Origin: an uncultured Verrucomicrobiota bacterium
GTDB lineage: Bacteria > Verrucomicrobiota > Verrucomicrobiae > Opitutales > Opitutaceae
Assembly (NCBI GenBank): GCA_946481225.1
Contig: CAMLNJ010000255.1
Location: 1 to 5,233 of the forward strand
Reading direction: 5' to 3'
Length of the DNA stretch: 5,233 nucleotides
Shown: positions 1-5,233 of the stretch, in pieces
Layout: every line of letters begins with the position of its first letter
How positions within the stretch are numbered: position 1 is the stretch's first letter
Program-made: the position numbers and the translations under genes
The notes under the pieces: model-generated
The model's input: only the letters and a program-made list of their open reading frames with translations
Databases searched by the model: none
Told to the model about the DNA's origin: nothing

Positions 1-24
1 GCCCTCGGGCGCCAGCCCGAGGGC
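1..24. repeat. perfect 10-bp inverted repeat inside the sigma gene
   Basis: GCCCTCGGGC (1-10) and GCCCGAGGGC (15-24) are exact reverse complements around the four-base loop GCCA. This would form a very stable RNA hairpin. It lies within the coding frame of the sigma factor (residues ALGRQPEG), so it may be a chance product of GC-rich codons. The left arm starts at the window edge, so the stem could be longer. Confidence 0.6.
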
Positions 25-405
25 GAGCGCAAGGCCCTGCGCTCGCGTCTCGCCTCCTGGCTTTACACCGTCTGCCGGCGCAAGGCGCTGAACATCCTGC
101 GCGCCGAGCGTCGTCTCAGTCCGCTCGAGGACGCGCCGCCCGTGGTCGCCTCCGAGGCCAGCCCGGCCAGCGCCATGGCCCGCGGCGAGGACCGCGGCCG
201 CCTGCTCGAACTCGTGGCGGGCCTGCCCGAGCGGCAGCGCGAGGTGCTGCGCCTGCGTTACCACGAGGGTCTTTCGTATCAGGAAATCAGCGACGCGACG
301 GGCTGCACCGTGAGCCACGTCGGCGTCATTCTCCACAGCGCGCTTCAAACCTTGCGCCGGGAGTGGTCCCACTCCTTCGCGCCGCCCGCCCCGCCGAGCC
401 CGTGA
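1..405 (+). CDS. ECF-type RNA polymerase sigma factor, 3' part (5' end outside window)
   Basis: An alternative sigma factor that would direct RNA polymerase core to a specific promoter set. The frame is open from the first base, so the visible 134 residues are the C-terminal part and the true start lies upstream; the GTG at 142 is internal. Residues 19-38 (SWLYTVCRRKALNILRAERR) match the end of sigma region 2 (2.3/2.4, -10 recognition). A variable linker follows at about 39-65. Residues 69-122 are region 4: 'GLPERQREVLRLRYHEGLSY' leads into a helix-turn-helix (about 91-120, 'QEISDATGCTVSHVGVILH') that reads the -35 element. The short Pro/Ala-rich tail has no extra domain. The stop overlaps the next gene's start as GTGA, so the two are probably co-translated. 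The family assignment is secure; the ECF subgroup and target promoters cannot be read here. Confidence 0.93.
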   Translation, partial: ALGRQPEGERKALRSRLASWLYTVCRRKALNILRAERRLSPLEDAPPVVASEASPASAMARGEDRGRLLELVAGLPERQREVLRLRYHEGLSYQEISDATGCTVSHVGVILHSALQTLRREWSHSFAPPAPPSP

Positions 406-1244
406 ACCCCTCCGACCCCCGACTCACCGCCTACGCCGACGGCGCGTTGCCGCCGAACGATTCCCTTCGCGTCGAACACGAACTCGCCGCCGATCCGGCC
501 GCGCGCGCCGAGCTGGACGACATCCTTGCCATGCAGCGCAGCCTGCGCGAGGCCTTCGCCGGCGGCCCGTCGGTCGAGTGGCGGCGGCTGCCGATGCGCG
601 TCGCGCCGCGGCTTCGCCGTTTCCGGTTCAGAAATCTCGTGGTTCCGCTGCTGGCTCTCGGGTGCGCGGGTCTGGTGGCCTTCGCGTTCCTTTTCTCCGA
701 GTTCGGGGCGGCCCGGGAGTCGGTGCTTCGTTCCGTGGACGCCGCCGATGTCCGGCAGATCGGGTTGGCCTGCCGGGTCTTTTCCGAGGCGCACGGCGAC
801 CGGTTGCCTGTGGCGAGCGACATCCGGGACTTCGCCCGGCAACTGGCCGTCGGCGGCGGTCTGACCGACGCCTCGGTCTGGGTCGTCGAGTCGGAGGCCG
901 GGGAGTCCGGTCGCGCCGTTTCGCGCGTGCTCGCCGCCGATGAGAAGAGCCTCGCGCCCGACTTCGCCGGGCTCCGTCTCAGCTTCGCGGTCCTGTTGTC
1001 CGGCCTCGAGCCCGGCGCTCCGCGCTCGACGCCGGTCGCCTGGACGCGCGGCCTGCGCGCCGACGGCACCTGGGCGCCGGACAGCCCCTACGGCGGCGAC
1101 GGCGGGCATGTGGTTTTTCTAGACGGAACCGTGACCTTTTTCCGTCGGGTCGAGGGCGGGCTCGCCCGTTACGACGGGCGGGGTGAGACCAGCGACATCC
1201 GCGAGGCGCTTCCGCCGGGGGCGCGCGTGGGAGAGGCGCTTTGA
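402..1244 (+). CDS. anti-sigma-factor-like single-pass membrane protein with pseudopilin-like extracytoplasmic domain
   Basis: Probable membrane-bound regulator of the upstream sigma factor, 280 residues. The GTG at 402 is chosen because it overlaps the sigma stop (GTGA) and starts directly before 'NPSDPRLTAYADGALP', a typical anti-sigma N-terminus; the in-frame GTG at 363 would add 13 residues read from the sigma C-terminal codons. Residues 5-50 are the cytosolic helical part ('DPRLTAYADGAL', 'EHELAADPAARAELDDI'). No HxxxCxxC zinc motif is present. A basic stretch (70-77) precedes one transmembrane helix (about 79-98), giving an N-in topology. Outside, 'DVRQIGLACRVFSEAHGDRLP' (116-136) resembles the segment after the pilin helix in pseudopilins, and 'SPYGGDGGHVVFLDGTVTFF' (228-247) resembles their C-terminal DG motif, although the prepilin cleavage site is absent. 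The anti-sigma role is inferred from position and N-terminus; the ligand is unknown. Confidence 0.75.
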   Translation: MNPSDPRLTAYADGALPPNDSLRVEHELAADPAARAELDDILAMQRSLREAFAGGPSVEWRRLPMRVAPRLRRFRFRNLVVPLLALGCAGLVAFAFLFSEFGAARESVLRSVDAADVRQIGLACRVFSEAHGDRLPVASDIRDFARQLAVGGGLTDASVWVVESEAGESGRAVSRVLAADEKSLAPDFAGLRLSFAVLLSGLEPGAPRSTPVAWTRGLRADGTWAPDSPYGGDGGHVVFLDGTVTFFRRVEGGLARYDGRGETSDIREALPPGARVGEAL

Positions 1245-1248
1245 ATTG

Positions 1249-1297
1249 AACCCGGATTCCGGGTTGAACGTCCGCCGCGCGGTCGCGGACTCCGGGT
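1249..1297. terminator. inverted repeats between convergent genes, possible bidirectional terminator
   Basis: The 53-base gap between two convergent stop codons holds AACCCGG (1249-1255) and CCGGGTT (1259-1265), a 7-bp stem with a three-base loop. A second stem, GTCCGC (1270-1275) with GCGGAC (1285-1290), follows. TCCGGGTT occurs again at 1291-1298, so the arm at 1249-1256 could instead pair with it and enclose the second stem. The position suits transcription ending from both sides. No clean T-tract follows on the plus strand except CTTTT at 1301-1305, and none is seen on the minus strand, so intrinsic termination is only possible. Confidence 0.5.
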
Positions 1298-1780
1298 TTA
1301 CTTTTCGCCGAAGCGGGCGGCGATCGCGGCGCGGAGCCGTTCCCATTCCGCAGGGGCGAGATCGTCTTTGCGGCCCGGCGCGATCTGGCGGTGGTCGGTC
1401 ATGCGTTCCAGGCTCCAGTCGCGCCGCGTCCATCGAGGTTCCAGCCACTCGAGCGCGGAGGCGATTTGCGCCTCGGTGAGCGGGGCGGCGTAGGTGTCGC
1501 CGGCGAAGGCGAGGCCGAGCAGGAAGGCGTTGCAATGATCGCGGCCGTGGAACGAGGAGACGCCGGCGTGCCACGCCACGCGCTCGTCCGGCACCAGCCG
1601 GGCGCGGGAACCATCCGGCGCGATCACGACGTGGTAGCTGACGCGGCTCGCGGGAGATTGCATGTAGGCGATCGTCTCCGCGAAGGGCATCACGGTGTGG
1701 TGGAAACAGACCCCTTGGCGCTCGTGCGCCGGGTCGGAGGAGAAATGGGGCGAGGGCGCCTCGAATTCCGCGAAGGGCAT
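1298..1780 (-). CDS. N-acetylmuramoyl-L-alanine amidase, Amidase_2/AmpD-PGRP type
   Basis: Zinc amidase that cuts the bond between N-acetylmuramic acid and L-alanine in peptidoglycan or its fragments; 160 residues. The fold's landmarks appear in order: 'CFHHTV' with the first zinc histidine (H27/H28), 'SYHVVIAPDGSRARLVPD' (48-65), 'AWHAG' (69-73), 'NAFLLGLAF' (84-92), then 'DHRQIAPGRKDD' (129-140), supplying the second histidine (H130) and the aspartate (D140). The usual GRKxDPG end reads DLAP here. No signal peptide or membrane segment is visible, which suggests a cytosolic AmpD-like role in muropeptide recycling, though substrate specificity cannot be told. A second in-frame ATG at residue 31 lies after the HHT motif, so only the first start gives a complete active site. 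No Shine-Dalgarno is seen. The gene follows the membrane-protein gene by 22 bases and is probably in its operon. Confidence 0.88.
   Translation of the reverse strand: MPFAEFEAPSPHFSSDPAHERQGVCFHHTVMPFAETIAYMQSPASRVSYHVVIAPDGSRARLVPDERVAWHAGVSSFHGRDHCNAFLLGLAFAGDTYAAPLTEAQIASALEWLEPRWTRRDWSLERMTDHRQIAPGRKDDLAPAEWERLRAAIAARFGEK
1677..1780 (-). repeat. 14-bp direct repeat (two copies) at the amidase 5' end
   Basis: TCCGCGAAGGGCAT occurs at 1677-1690 and again at 1767-1780, exactly 90 bases apart and in the same frame. On the minus strand each copy encodes MPFAE, so the amidase has two identical candidate start contexts, at residues 1 and 31. The sequences between and beyond the copies do not match, so this is a short local repeat, not a domain duplication. 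Confidence 0.85.
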
Positions 1781-1802
1781 GGCGGCGCGGCGTATGGCCG
1801 GG

Positions 1803-2180
1803 TCAGAGCGCGCGCCAGGCGGAGCCCAACATCGACACCATCAGACCCATGCGCAGGGCGCCCTCGATGGTGAGAATCACGAGCACCCAGCGGAGCGTGC
1901 AGTTGCTGCGCAGGGTGAAGCCGACAAGCGTGACGAGCAGGACACAGGCGGCGTGGATGCGGGTGGGGGCGGCGGCGAGCAGCCAGAGCAGCCAGGCGCC
2001 CTCGGCGAGGATCATGGCGGCCCAGCAGGCGGAGGCCATTTCGCTCGGCCCCGAGCCGCGCGGGTCGCCGCCGGCCTCGATCTGGCGGATTCCGAGGAGC
2101 TTTTCGGCGGCGACAAGCTGGGTCACCTCGAAGGCGATGAACAGGGGGGCCATGAACACGGAGAGAGGCGGTTCCGTCAT
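1803..2180 (-). CDS. small membrane protein, four predicted transmembrane helices, function unknown
   Basis: I do not recognise a family. The 125-residue product is strongly hydrophobic, with likely helices at about 7-25, 48-71, 73-91 and 96-118, a polar Gly/Pro/Asp-rich loop at 34-47 ('EAGGDPRGSGPSEM'), and a basic pair of turns ('TRIH', 'LRSNCTLRW') between helices 2-3 and 3-4. It has no obvious catalytic motif and no periplasmic domain. The ATG at 2180 is preferred because the frame upstream of it codes for a basic, proline-rich stretch unlike the rest; the ATG at 2153 (residue 10) is an alternative that would shorten helix 1. Neither has a clear Shine-Dalgarno. It precedes the amidase gene by 22 bases on the same strand, so the two are probably co-transcribed. 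A link to cell-wall metabolism rests on that neighbourhood alone. Confidence 0.72.
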   Translation of the reverse strand: MTEPPLSVFMAPLFIAFEVTQLVAAEKLLGIRQIEAGGDPRGSGPSEMASACWAAMILAEGAWLLWLLAAAPTRIHAACVLLVTLVGFTLRSNCTLRWVLVILTIEGALRMGLMVSMLGSAWRAL

Positions 2181-2333
2181 GGCCGCAACGTGGCCCGGCC
2201 GCACCGCGGAGGGAACCCAGAATTTTCCCCGGGCGCCCCGGAAAAACCCCGGGAACCGATTCGGAACCTTTAGCCCTTCCGTCGGAGCGCCGGGCCGACA
2301 CCTTGTTGGATTCTTGCGGCCCCGAGCGCGCTT
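2181..2333. promoter_or_regulatory. divergent intergenic region, presumed promoters for both flanking operons
   Basis: These 153 bases separate the start of the membrane-protein/amidase pair (minus) from the response regulator/kinase pair (plus), so promoters for both must lie here unless transcription enters from elsewhere. The middle part (about 2221-2280) is richer in A/T runs than its surroundings. I could not identify a convincing -35/-10 pair for the housekeeping sigma factor on either strand. Confidence 0.5.
2223..2245. promoter_or_regulatory. operator-like imperfect palindrome TTTTCC-N11-GGAAAA
   Basis: TTTTCC (2223-2228) and GGAAAA (2240-2245) are exact inverted copies with 11 bases between them, the geometry of a binding site for a dimeric regulator. 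The centre (GGGCGCCC, 2231-2238) is itself self-complementary. CCCCGG recurs at 2227, 2236 and 2247, and GGAACC at 2212, 2252 and 2263. The site could also fold as an RNA hairpin. The binding factor is unknown. Confidence 0.35.
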
Positions 2334-2792
2334 ATGAACGCATTCAGTCAACTGATTCTACAGGTGGAGGACAGCGAGGACGATGTCTTCATGATGAAGC
2401 GCGTGTTAAAGAAGGCCGGGGTGGGGAACCCCGTGCGGGTCGCGTGGGACGGGCAGGCCGCGATCGATTACCTCACGGCGGCGCAGGACCCGGACCGGCA
2501 GGCGGAGCACCCGCTGCCCTGCCTGATCCTGCTGGATCTCAAGCTCCCGTATCGGGACGGTTTCGAGGTGCTGGAATGGATACGCGCGCAGCCGGGCCTG
2601 GCGGGGATGATGGTCGTCATGCTGACGGGTTCAGGCGAGTTGCGCGACCGTCAGCGGGCGATGGCGCTGGGGGCGCACGCCTATCTGGTGAAACCGGCGA
2701 CGGTCGACGACCTGAAGCGTGTCGTCGCGTCGGTCGAGACGGCGTCGGCGGAACACCCGTCCGGGCAGGGCGAGAAGGCGACTCCGCGATGA
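2334..2792 (+). CDS. single-domain response regulator, Rcp1/CheY-like receiver
   Basis: Phosphoacceptor protein of a two-component system, 152 residues, all receiver and no DNA-binding or enzymatic output domain. Key residues are in place: acidic pocket E12/D13 ('ILQVEDSEDD'), phosphorylated aspartate D68 ('LILLDLKLP'), T98 ('VVMLTGSGE') and K120 ('YLVKPAT'). The 'NPVRVAWDGQAAIDYL' segment (32-47) and 'PYRDGFEVLEWIR' (72-84) are typical of the Rcp1 group, which is often paired with phytochrome-like or PAS/GAF kinases. The C-terminal tail from about residue 135 is polar and probably flexible. Its stop overlaps the kinase start (ATGA), so the two are translated together and the kinase is the likely partner. 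With no output domain it must act by protein-protein contact or pass phosphate onward. No Shine-Dalgarno is seen before the ATG. Confidence 0.95.
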   Translation: MNAFSQLILQVEDSEDDVFMMKRVLKKAGVGNPVRVAWDGQAAIDYLTAAQDPDRQAEHPLPCLILLDLKLPYRDGFEVLEWIRAQPGLAGMMVVMLTGSGELRDRQRAMALGAHAYLVKPATVDDLKRVVASVETASAEHPSGQGEKATPR

Positions 2793-5233
2793 ACGCCCTC
2801 CGTCCGCTCTTTTCATCCGCGTCCTCGGAAGGGGCGGCGGGGCTCGCGGAGACGGCGGAAGCCTCGGCCGAGCGCGAACGGCGCGACGAGACGCACCGAC
2901 GCTCGGCCGCTTGGGCCCGCTCGATCCTCGAAGCCGCGGCCGATGCCATCTGCGTGACGGACGAGGAGCGGATGGTGACCGACTACAACGAGCGGTTTCT
3001 GGCCATGTGGCGCATCTCCGAGGAGGTCCTCGCCCGCCGCGACCCCGCGGAGATTTGCGAGCATGTCCGGCGGCAACTGGCGGATCCGGGCGCGTTTCTT
3101 CGGCACGTCGAGGGGATCCTCGCGACTGAGGAGGGGGAGTCGTGCGGCGTTTTTACGTTCAAGGACGGGAGGATCTTCGAGTGCCGCTCCCGCCGGCAGA
3201 TGGTCGACGGTCGCGTTGTCGGTCGCGTGTGGAGTTTTCGCGAGGTGACCGATTATCGGAAGGCGGAGGCGGCGCTGGGCGAGAGGGAGGCGCGGCTGCG
3301 TTCCATCCTCGACCAGGTCACGGTGGGCATCGTGGTCACGGGATTGGACGGGCGTTTCCAAGAGGTGAACCGGCGTTTCGAGGAGATCGTCGGGTATTCG
3401 GAGAGGGAACTGCGCGAGCGGACGTTTTTCGAGCTCGTCCATCCGCCGGACCGGCCCGAGGTCGAGGATATGGCGCGCAGGCTGTTGAGCGGGACGGCGA
3501 GCGAGTGGGCGATGGAGAAGCGTTGCCGGCGCCGCGACGGCGGGCTGGTCTGGAGCGGCGGCACGATCACCCTGATCCGCGACCCGAATGGCGCGCCACG
3601 CGGAATCCTCGGCGTGATGGAGGACATCACGTGTCGCAGGGAGGCGGAGGAGGCGATGCGACGCAACGAGGCGGAACTGCGGGCGCTCGCCGACTCGATG
3701 GCGCAGCTGGCGTGGATGGCCGAGCCGGACGGGCACACTTTTTGGTATAACCGGCGATGGTTCGAATACACCGGCACGACCCTGGAGGAAATGCGCGGGT
3801 GGGGCTGGCAGTCGGTGCATGACCCCAAGATCCTTCCGGAGGTCGTCCTGCGCTGGCGCGACTCGATCCGCTCGGGCGGCCCCTTCGAGATGGAGTTTCC
3901 GCTGCGGCGGGCGGACGGCGCCTACCGCTGGTTTCTCACCCGGGCGATCCCGGTCCGGGACGAGGCCGGGCGGGTCGTGCGCTGGCTGGGGACCAACACC
4001 GACATCGACCGCGCCAAGCGGGCGGAAAACGCGTTGCGGGAGGAGACCCGCGTGCTGGAGCTGCTCAACCGCACCGGCATGGCGATCGCGGCGGAGCTCG
4101 ATTTGCCGGACCTGCTGCGAAAGGTGACCGAGGCGGCGACGGAGCTGAGCGGAGCTCGTTTCGGCGCCTGTTTCTACGCCGGACGCGAAGGGCGTGGCGC
4201 GCGCGGCGGCTTCGTGCTGCACGCGATCTCGGGCGCTCCGTCCGAGCACGTCGCGAAGGTCTGCGAAGGGCGGGACAAGTTTCTCGCGCGAGTCTTCGGG
4301 GGGAGCGCGCCGGTGCGCCGCGAGGACGCGCCGGCGGACATGGATGCCGCGGGCCTCCCTCCCTCCCGAAGCTACATCGCCATCCCGGTGACCTCGCGCG
4401 CGGGCGAGATGTTGGGCGGGCTGTTGTTCGCGCATCCGAATCCGGGAGTTTTCGACGAGCGCGTGGAACGCGTGCTTCTGGGCGTGGCGGCGCAGGCCGC
4501 GGTCGCGATAGACAACGCCCGGCTCTACGAAGCCGCTCAACGGGAGATCGAGGAGCGCACGCGCACGGAGCAGCGGCTGCGGGAAAGCGAGGCGCGCCTG
4601 CGGGTGTCCCTCCAGACCGCGGCGTTGGGCACCTGGGAGCTGGATGTGGCGGCGGGCCTGGTGACGCTCGACGAGCGCGCGCAGGAGCTTTTCGAGCCGG
4701 CGGGCGCGGCGCGGATGCGCCTGGAGGAGTTTTTCGCGATGACGCACCCGGATGATCTGTCGGCGCGCCGGGAGGCGATCCTGCGTCTTTGCGCGGGGAG
4801 GAGCGAGCGCCACGACATGGAGTTTCGCATGGGCGCCACGGGGCGGTGGCTGAGATCGGCCGCGAAGCCGGTGAAGGACGACGCGGGCGCGGTGATCCGC
4901 GTGGTGGGCGGAGTGCTCGACATCACGGACCTGATACGGGCGCGGGCGACGACCGAGGAGCGGCGTCGCGAGCTGGAGCGGCTGGTCGAGGAGCGGACCG
5001 CCTCGCTGCACCAGGCGATCGCGCAGATGGAGGAGTTTTCCTACAGCGTCTCGCACGATTTGCGCGCGCCGCTGCGGGCCATCGAGGGCTATGCGCAGGC
5101 GGCGCTGGAAGACTGGGGCGACCGTCTGGGCGGGGGCGGCAAGGAGCATCTGAAACGGATTCTTGGCGCGGCCGAGCGCATGGACCGCCTCACGCGGGAC
5201 GTGTTGACCTACAGCAAGGTCGCCCGCGGCGCG
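2789..5233 (+). CDS. multi-PAS/GAF sensor histidine kinase, 3' end outside window
   Basis: Soluble sensor kinase; 815 residues are visible and the frame is still open at the window end. The ATG at 2789 overlaps the regulator's stop (ATGA) and has a weak GAGAAGG ten bases upstream. Order: Ala/Glu-rich N-terminus (1-42); PAS1 (about 43-157, 'SILEAAADAICVTDEERMV'); PAS2 (168-285, 'SILDQVTVGIVVTGLDGRF', ending 'GVMEDIT'); PAS3 (295-412, Trp-rich PAS_3 type, 'WFEYTGTTLEEMRGWGWQSV'); GAF (about 423-582, ending 'AAQAAVAIDNARLY'); PAS4 (599-716, ending 'GGVLDITDL'); coiled coil (718-750); HisKA (747-812) with phospho-acceptor H756 in 'SYSVSHDLRAPLRAIEGY'. The HATPase_c domain expected next is beyond the edge. 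No transmembrane helix or signal peptide is present, so it senses cytosolic cues. No phytochrome PHY domain is seen, so the GAF ligand is unknown. It most likely phosphorylates the preceding regulator. Confidence 0.93.
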   Translation, partial: MNALRPLFSSASSEGAAGLAETAEASAERERRDETHRRSAAWARSILEAAADAICVTDEERMVTDYNERFLAMWRISEEVLARRDPAEICEHVRRQLADPGAFLRHVEGILATEEGESCGVFTFKDGRIFECRSRRQMVDGRVVGRVWSFREVTDYRKAEAALGEREARLRSILDQVTVGIVVTGLDGRFQEVNRRFEEIVGYSERELRERTFFELVHPPDRPEVEDMARRLLSGTASEWAMEKRCRRRDGGLVWSGGTITLIRDPNGAPRGILGVMEDITCRREAEEAMRRNEAELRALADSMAQLAWMAEPDGHTFWYNRRWFEYTGTTLEEMRGWGWQSVHDPKILPEVVLRWRDSIRSGGPFEMEFPLRRADGAYRWFLTRAIPVRDEAGRVVRWLGTNTDIDRAKRAENALREETRVLELLNRTGMAIAAELDLPDLLRKVTEAATELSGARFGACFYAGREGRGARGGFVLHAISGAPSEHVAKVCEGRDKFLARVFGGSAPVRREDAPADMDAAGLPPSRSYIAIPVTSRAGEMLGGLLFAHPNPGVFDERVERVLLGVAAQAAVAIDNARLYEAAQREIEERTRTEQRLRESEARLRVSLQTAALGTWELDVAAGLVTLDERAQELFEPAGAARMRLEEFFAMTHPDDLSARREAILRLCAGRSERHDMEFRMGATGRWLRSAAKPVKDDAGAVIRVVGGVLDITDLIRARATTEERRRELERLVEERTASLHQAIAQMEEFSYSVSHDLRAPLRAIEGYAQAALEDWGDRLGGGGKEHLKRILGAAERMDRLTRDVLTYSKVARGA

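Noticed and set aside
142..405. A short complete gene starting at GTG 142
   Set aside because: The same frame is open to the window edge and encodes sigma region 2 residues upstream, so this is an internal codon of a longer sigma factor gene.
345..1109. Minus-strand open frames opposite the anti-sigma-like gene
   Set aside because: Low-complexity, Arg/Gly-rich translation without motifs; the plus-strand frame has a transmembrane helix and conserved segments.
2252..2283. ECF-type promoter (GGAACC as -35 with CGTC at 2280 as -10) before the response regulator
   Set aside because: The CGTC lies 11 bases after the nearer GGAACC and 22 after the farther one, neither close to the roughly 15-17 expected, so only the words match and not the promoter geometry.
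1391..2337. Plus-strand open frames across the amidase and membrane-protein genes
   Set aside because: They run antisense to genes with clear zinc-amidase motifs and transmembrane helices, and their translations show no domain.
4055..4535. Phytochrome-type chromophore-binding domain in the kinase
   Set aside because: The segment reads as an ordinary GAF domain; there is no adjoining PHY domain and no typical bilin-binding cysteine context, so light sensing is not supported.
2813..5149. A 778-codon open frame on the minus strand opposite the kinase
   Set aside because: Its translation is Arg/Pro/His/Ala-rich with no recognisable domain, whereas the plus strand carries coherent PAS, GAF and HisKA motifs. 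Long antisense frames are expected in GC-rich genes.

Overview
The window is GC-rich, densely coding bacterial chromosome with six recognisable genes: two complete pairs and two genes cut by the window edges. No rRNA, tRNA, CRISPR array or insertion sequence was seen. The organism is probably a Verrucomicrobiota member, perhaps of the Opitutales. This is inferred from the ECF sigma/anti-sigma-like pair whose partner carries a pseudopilin-like 'GGHVVFLDG' end, from the Rcp1-type regulator with a PAS/GAF kinase, and from the general lack of Shine-Dalgarno sites. It is not proven.

Layout. (1) 1-1244, plus strand: the 3' part of an ECF-type RNA polymerase sigma factor, overlapped by GTGA with a single-pass membrane protein. 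That protein has an anti-sigma-like cytosolic N-terminus and an extracytoplasmic domain resembling the C-terminal part of pseudopilins. (2) 1245-1297: a short convergent intergenic spacer containing inverted repeats, probably the transcription end for both sides. (3) 1298-2180, minus strand: a four-helix membrane protein of unknown function followed 22 bases later by a small N-acetylmuramoyl-L-alanine amidase of the Amidase_2/AmpD type. (4) 2181-2333: a divergent intergenic region with an operator-like imperfect palindrome and short repeated words. (5) 2334-5233, plus strand: a single-domain response regulator of the Rcp1 type, overlapped by ATGA with a large soluble PAS-PAS-PAS-GAF-PAS-HisKA hybrid-sensor kinase. 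The kinase runs off the window before its ATPase domain.

How the genes work together. Two signalling modules flank a cell-wall gene pair. In the first, the membrane protein probably holds the sigma factor until something outside the cytoplasm changes. In the second, the kinase probably integrates several cytosolic cues through its PAS and GAF domains and phosphorylates the response regulator, which must act by protein contact because it has no output domain. The most unusual element is the pseudopilin-like sensor end on the anti-sigma-like protein. The rest looks like ordinary chromosomal gene content, and nothing in the window points to a mobile or defence system.
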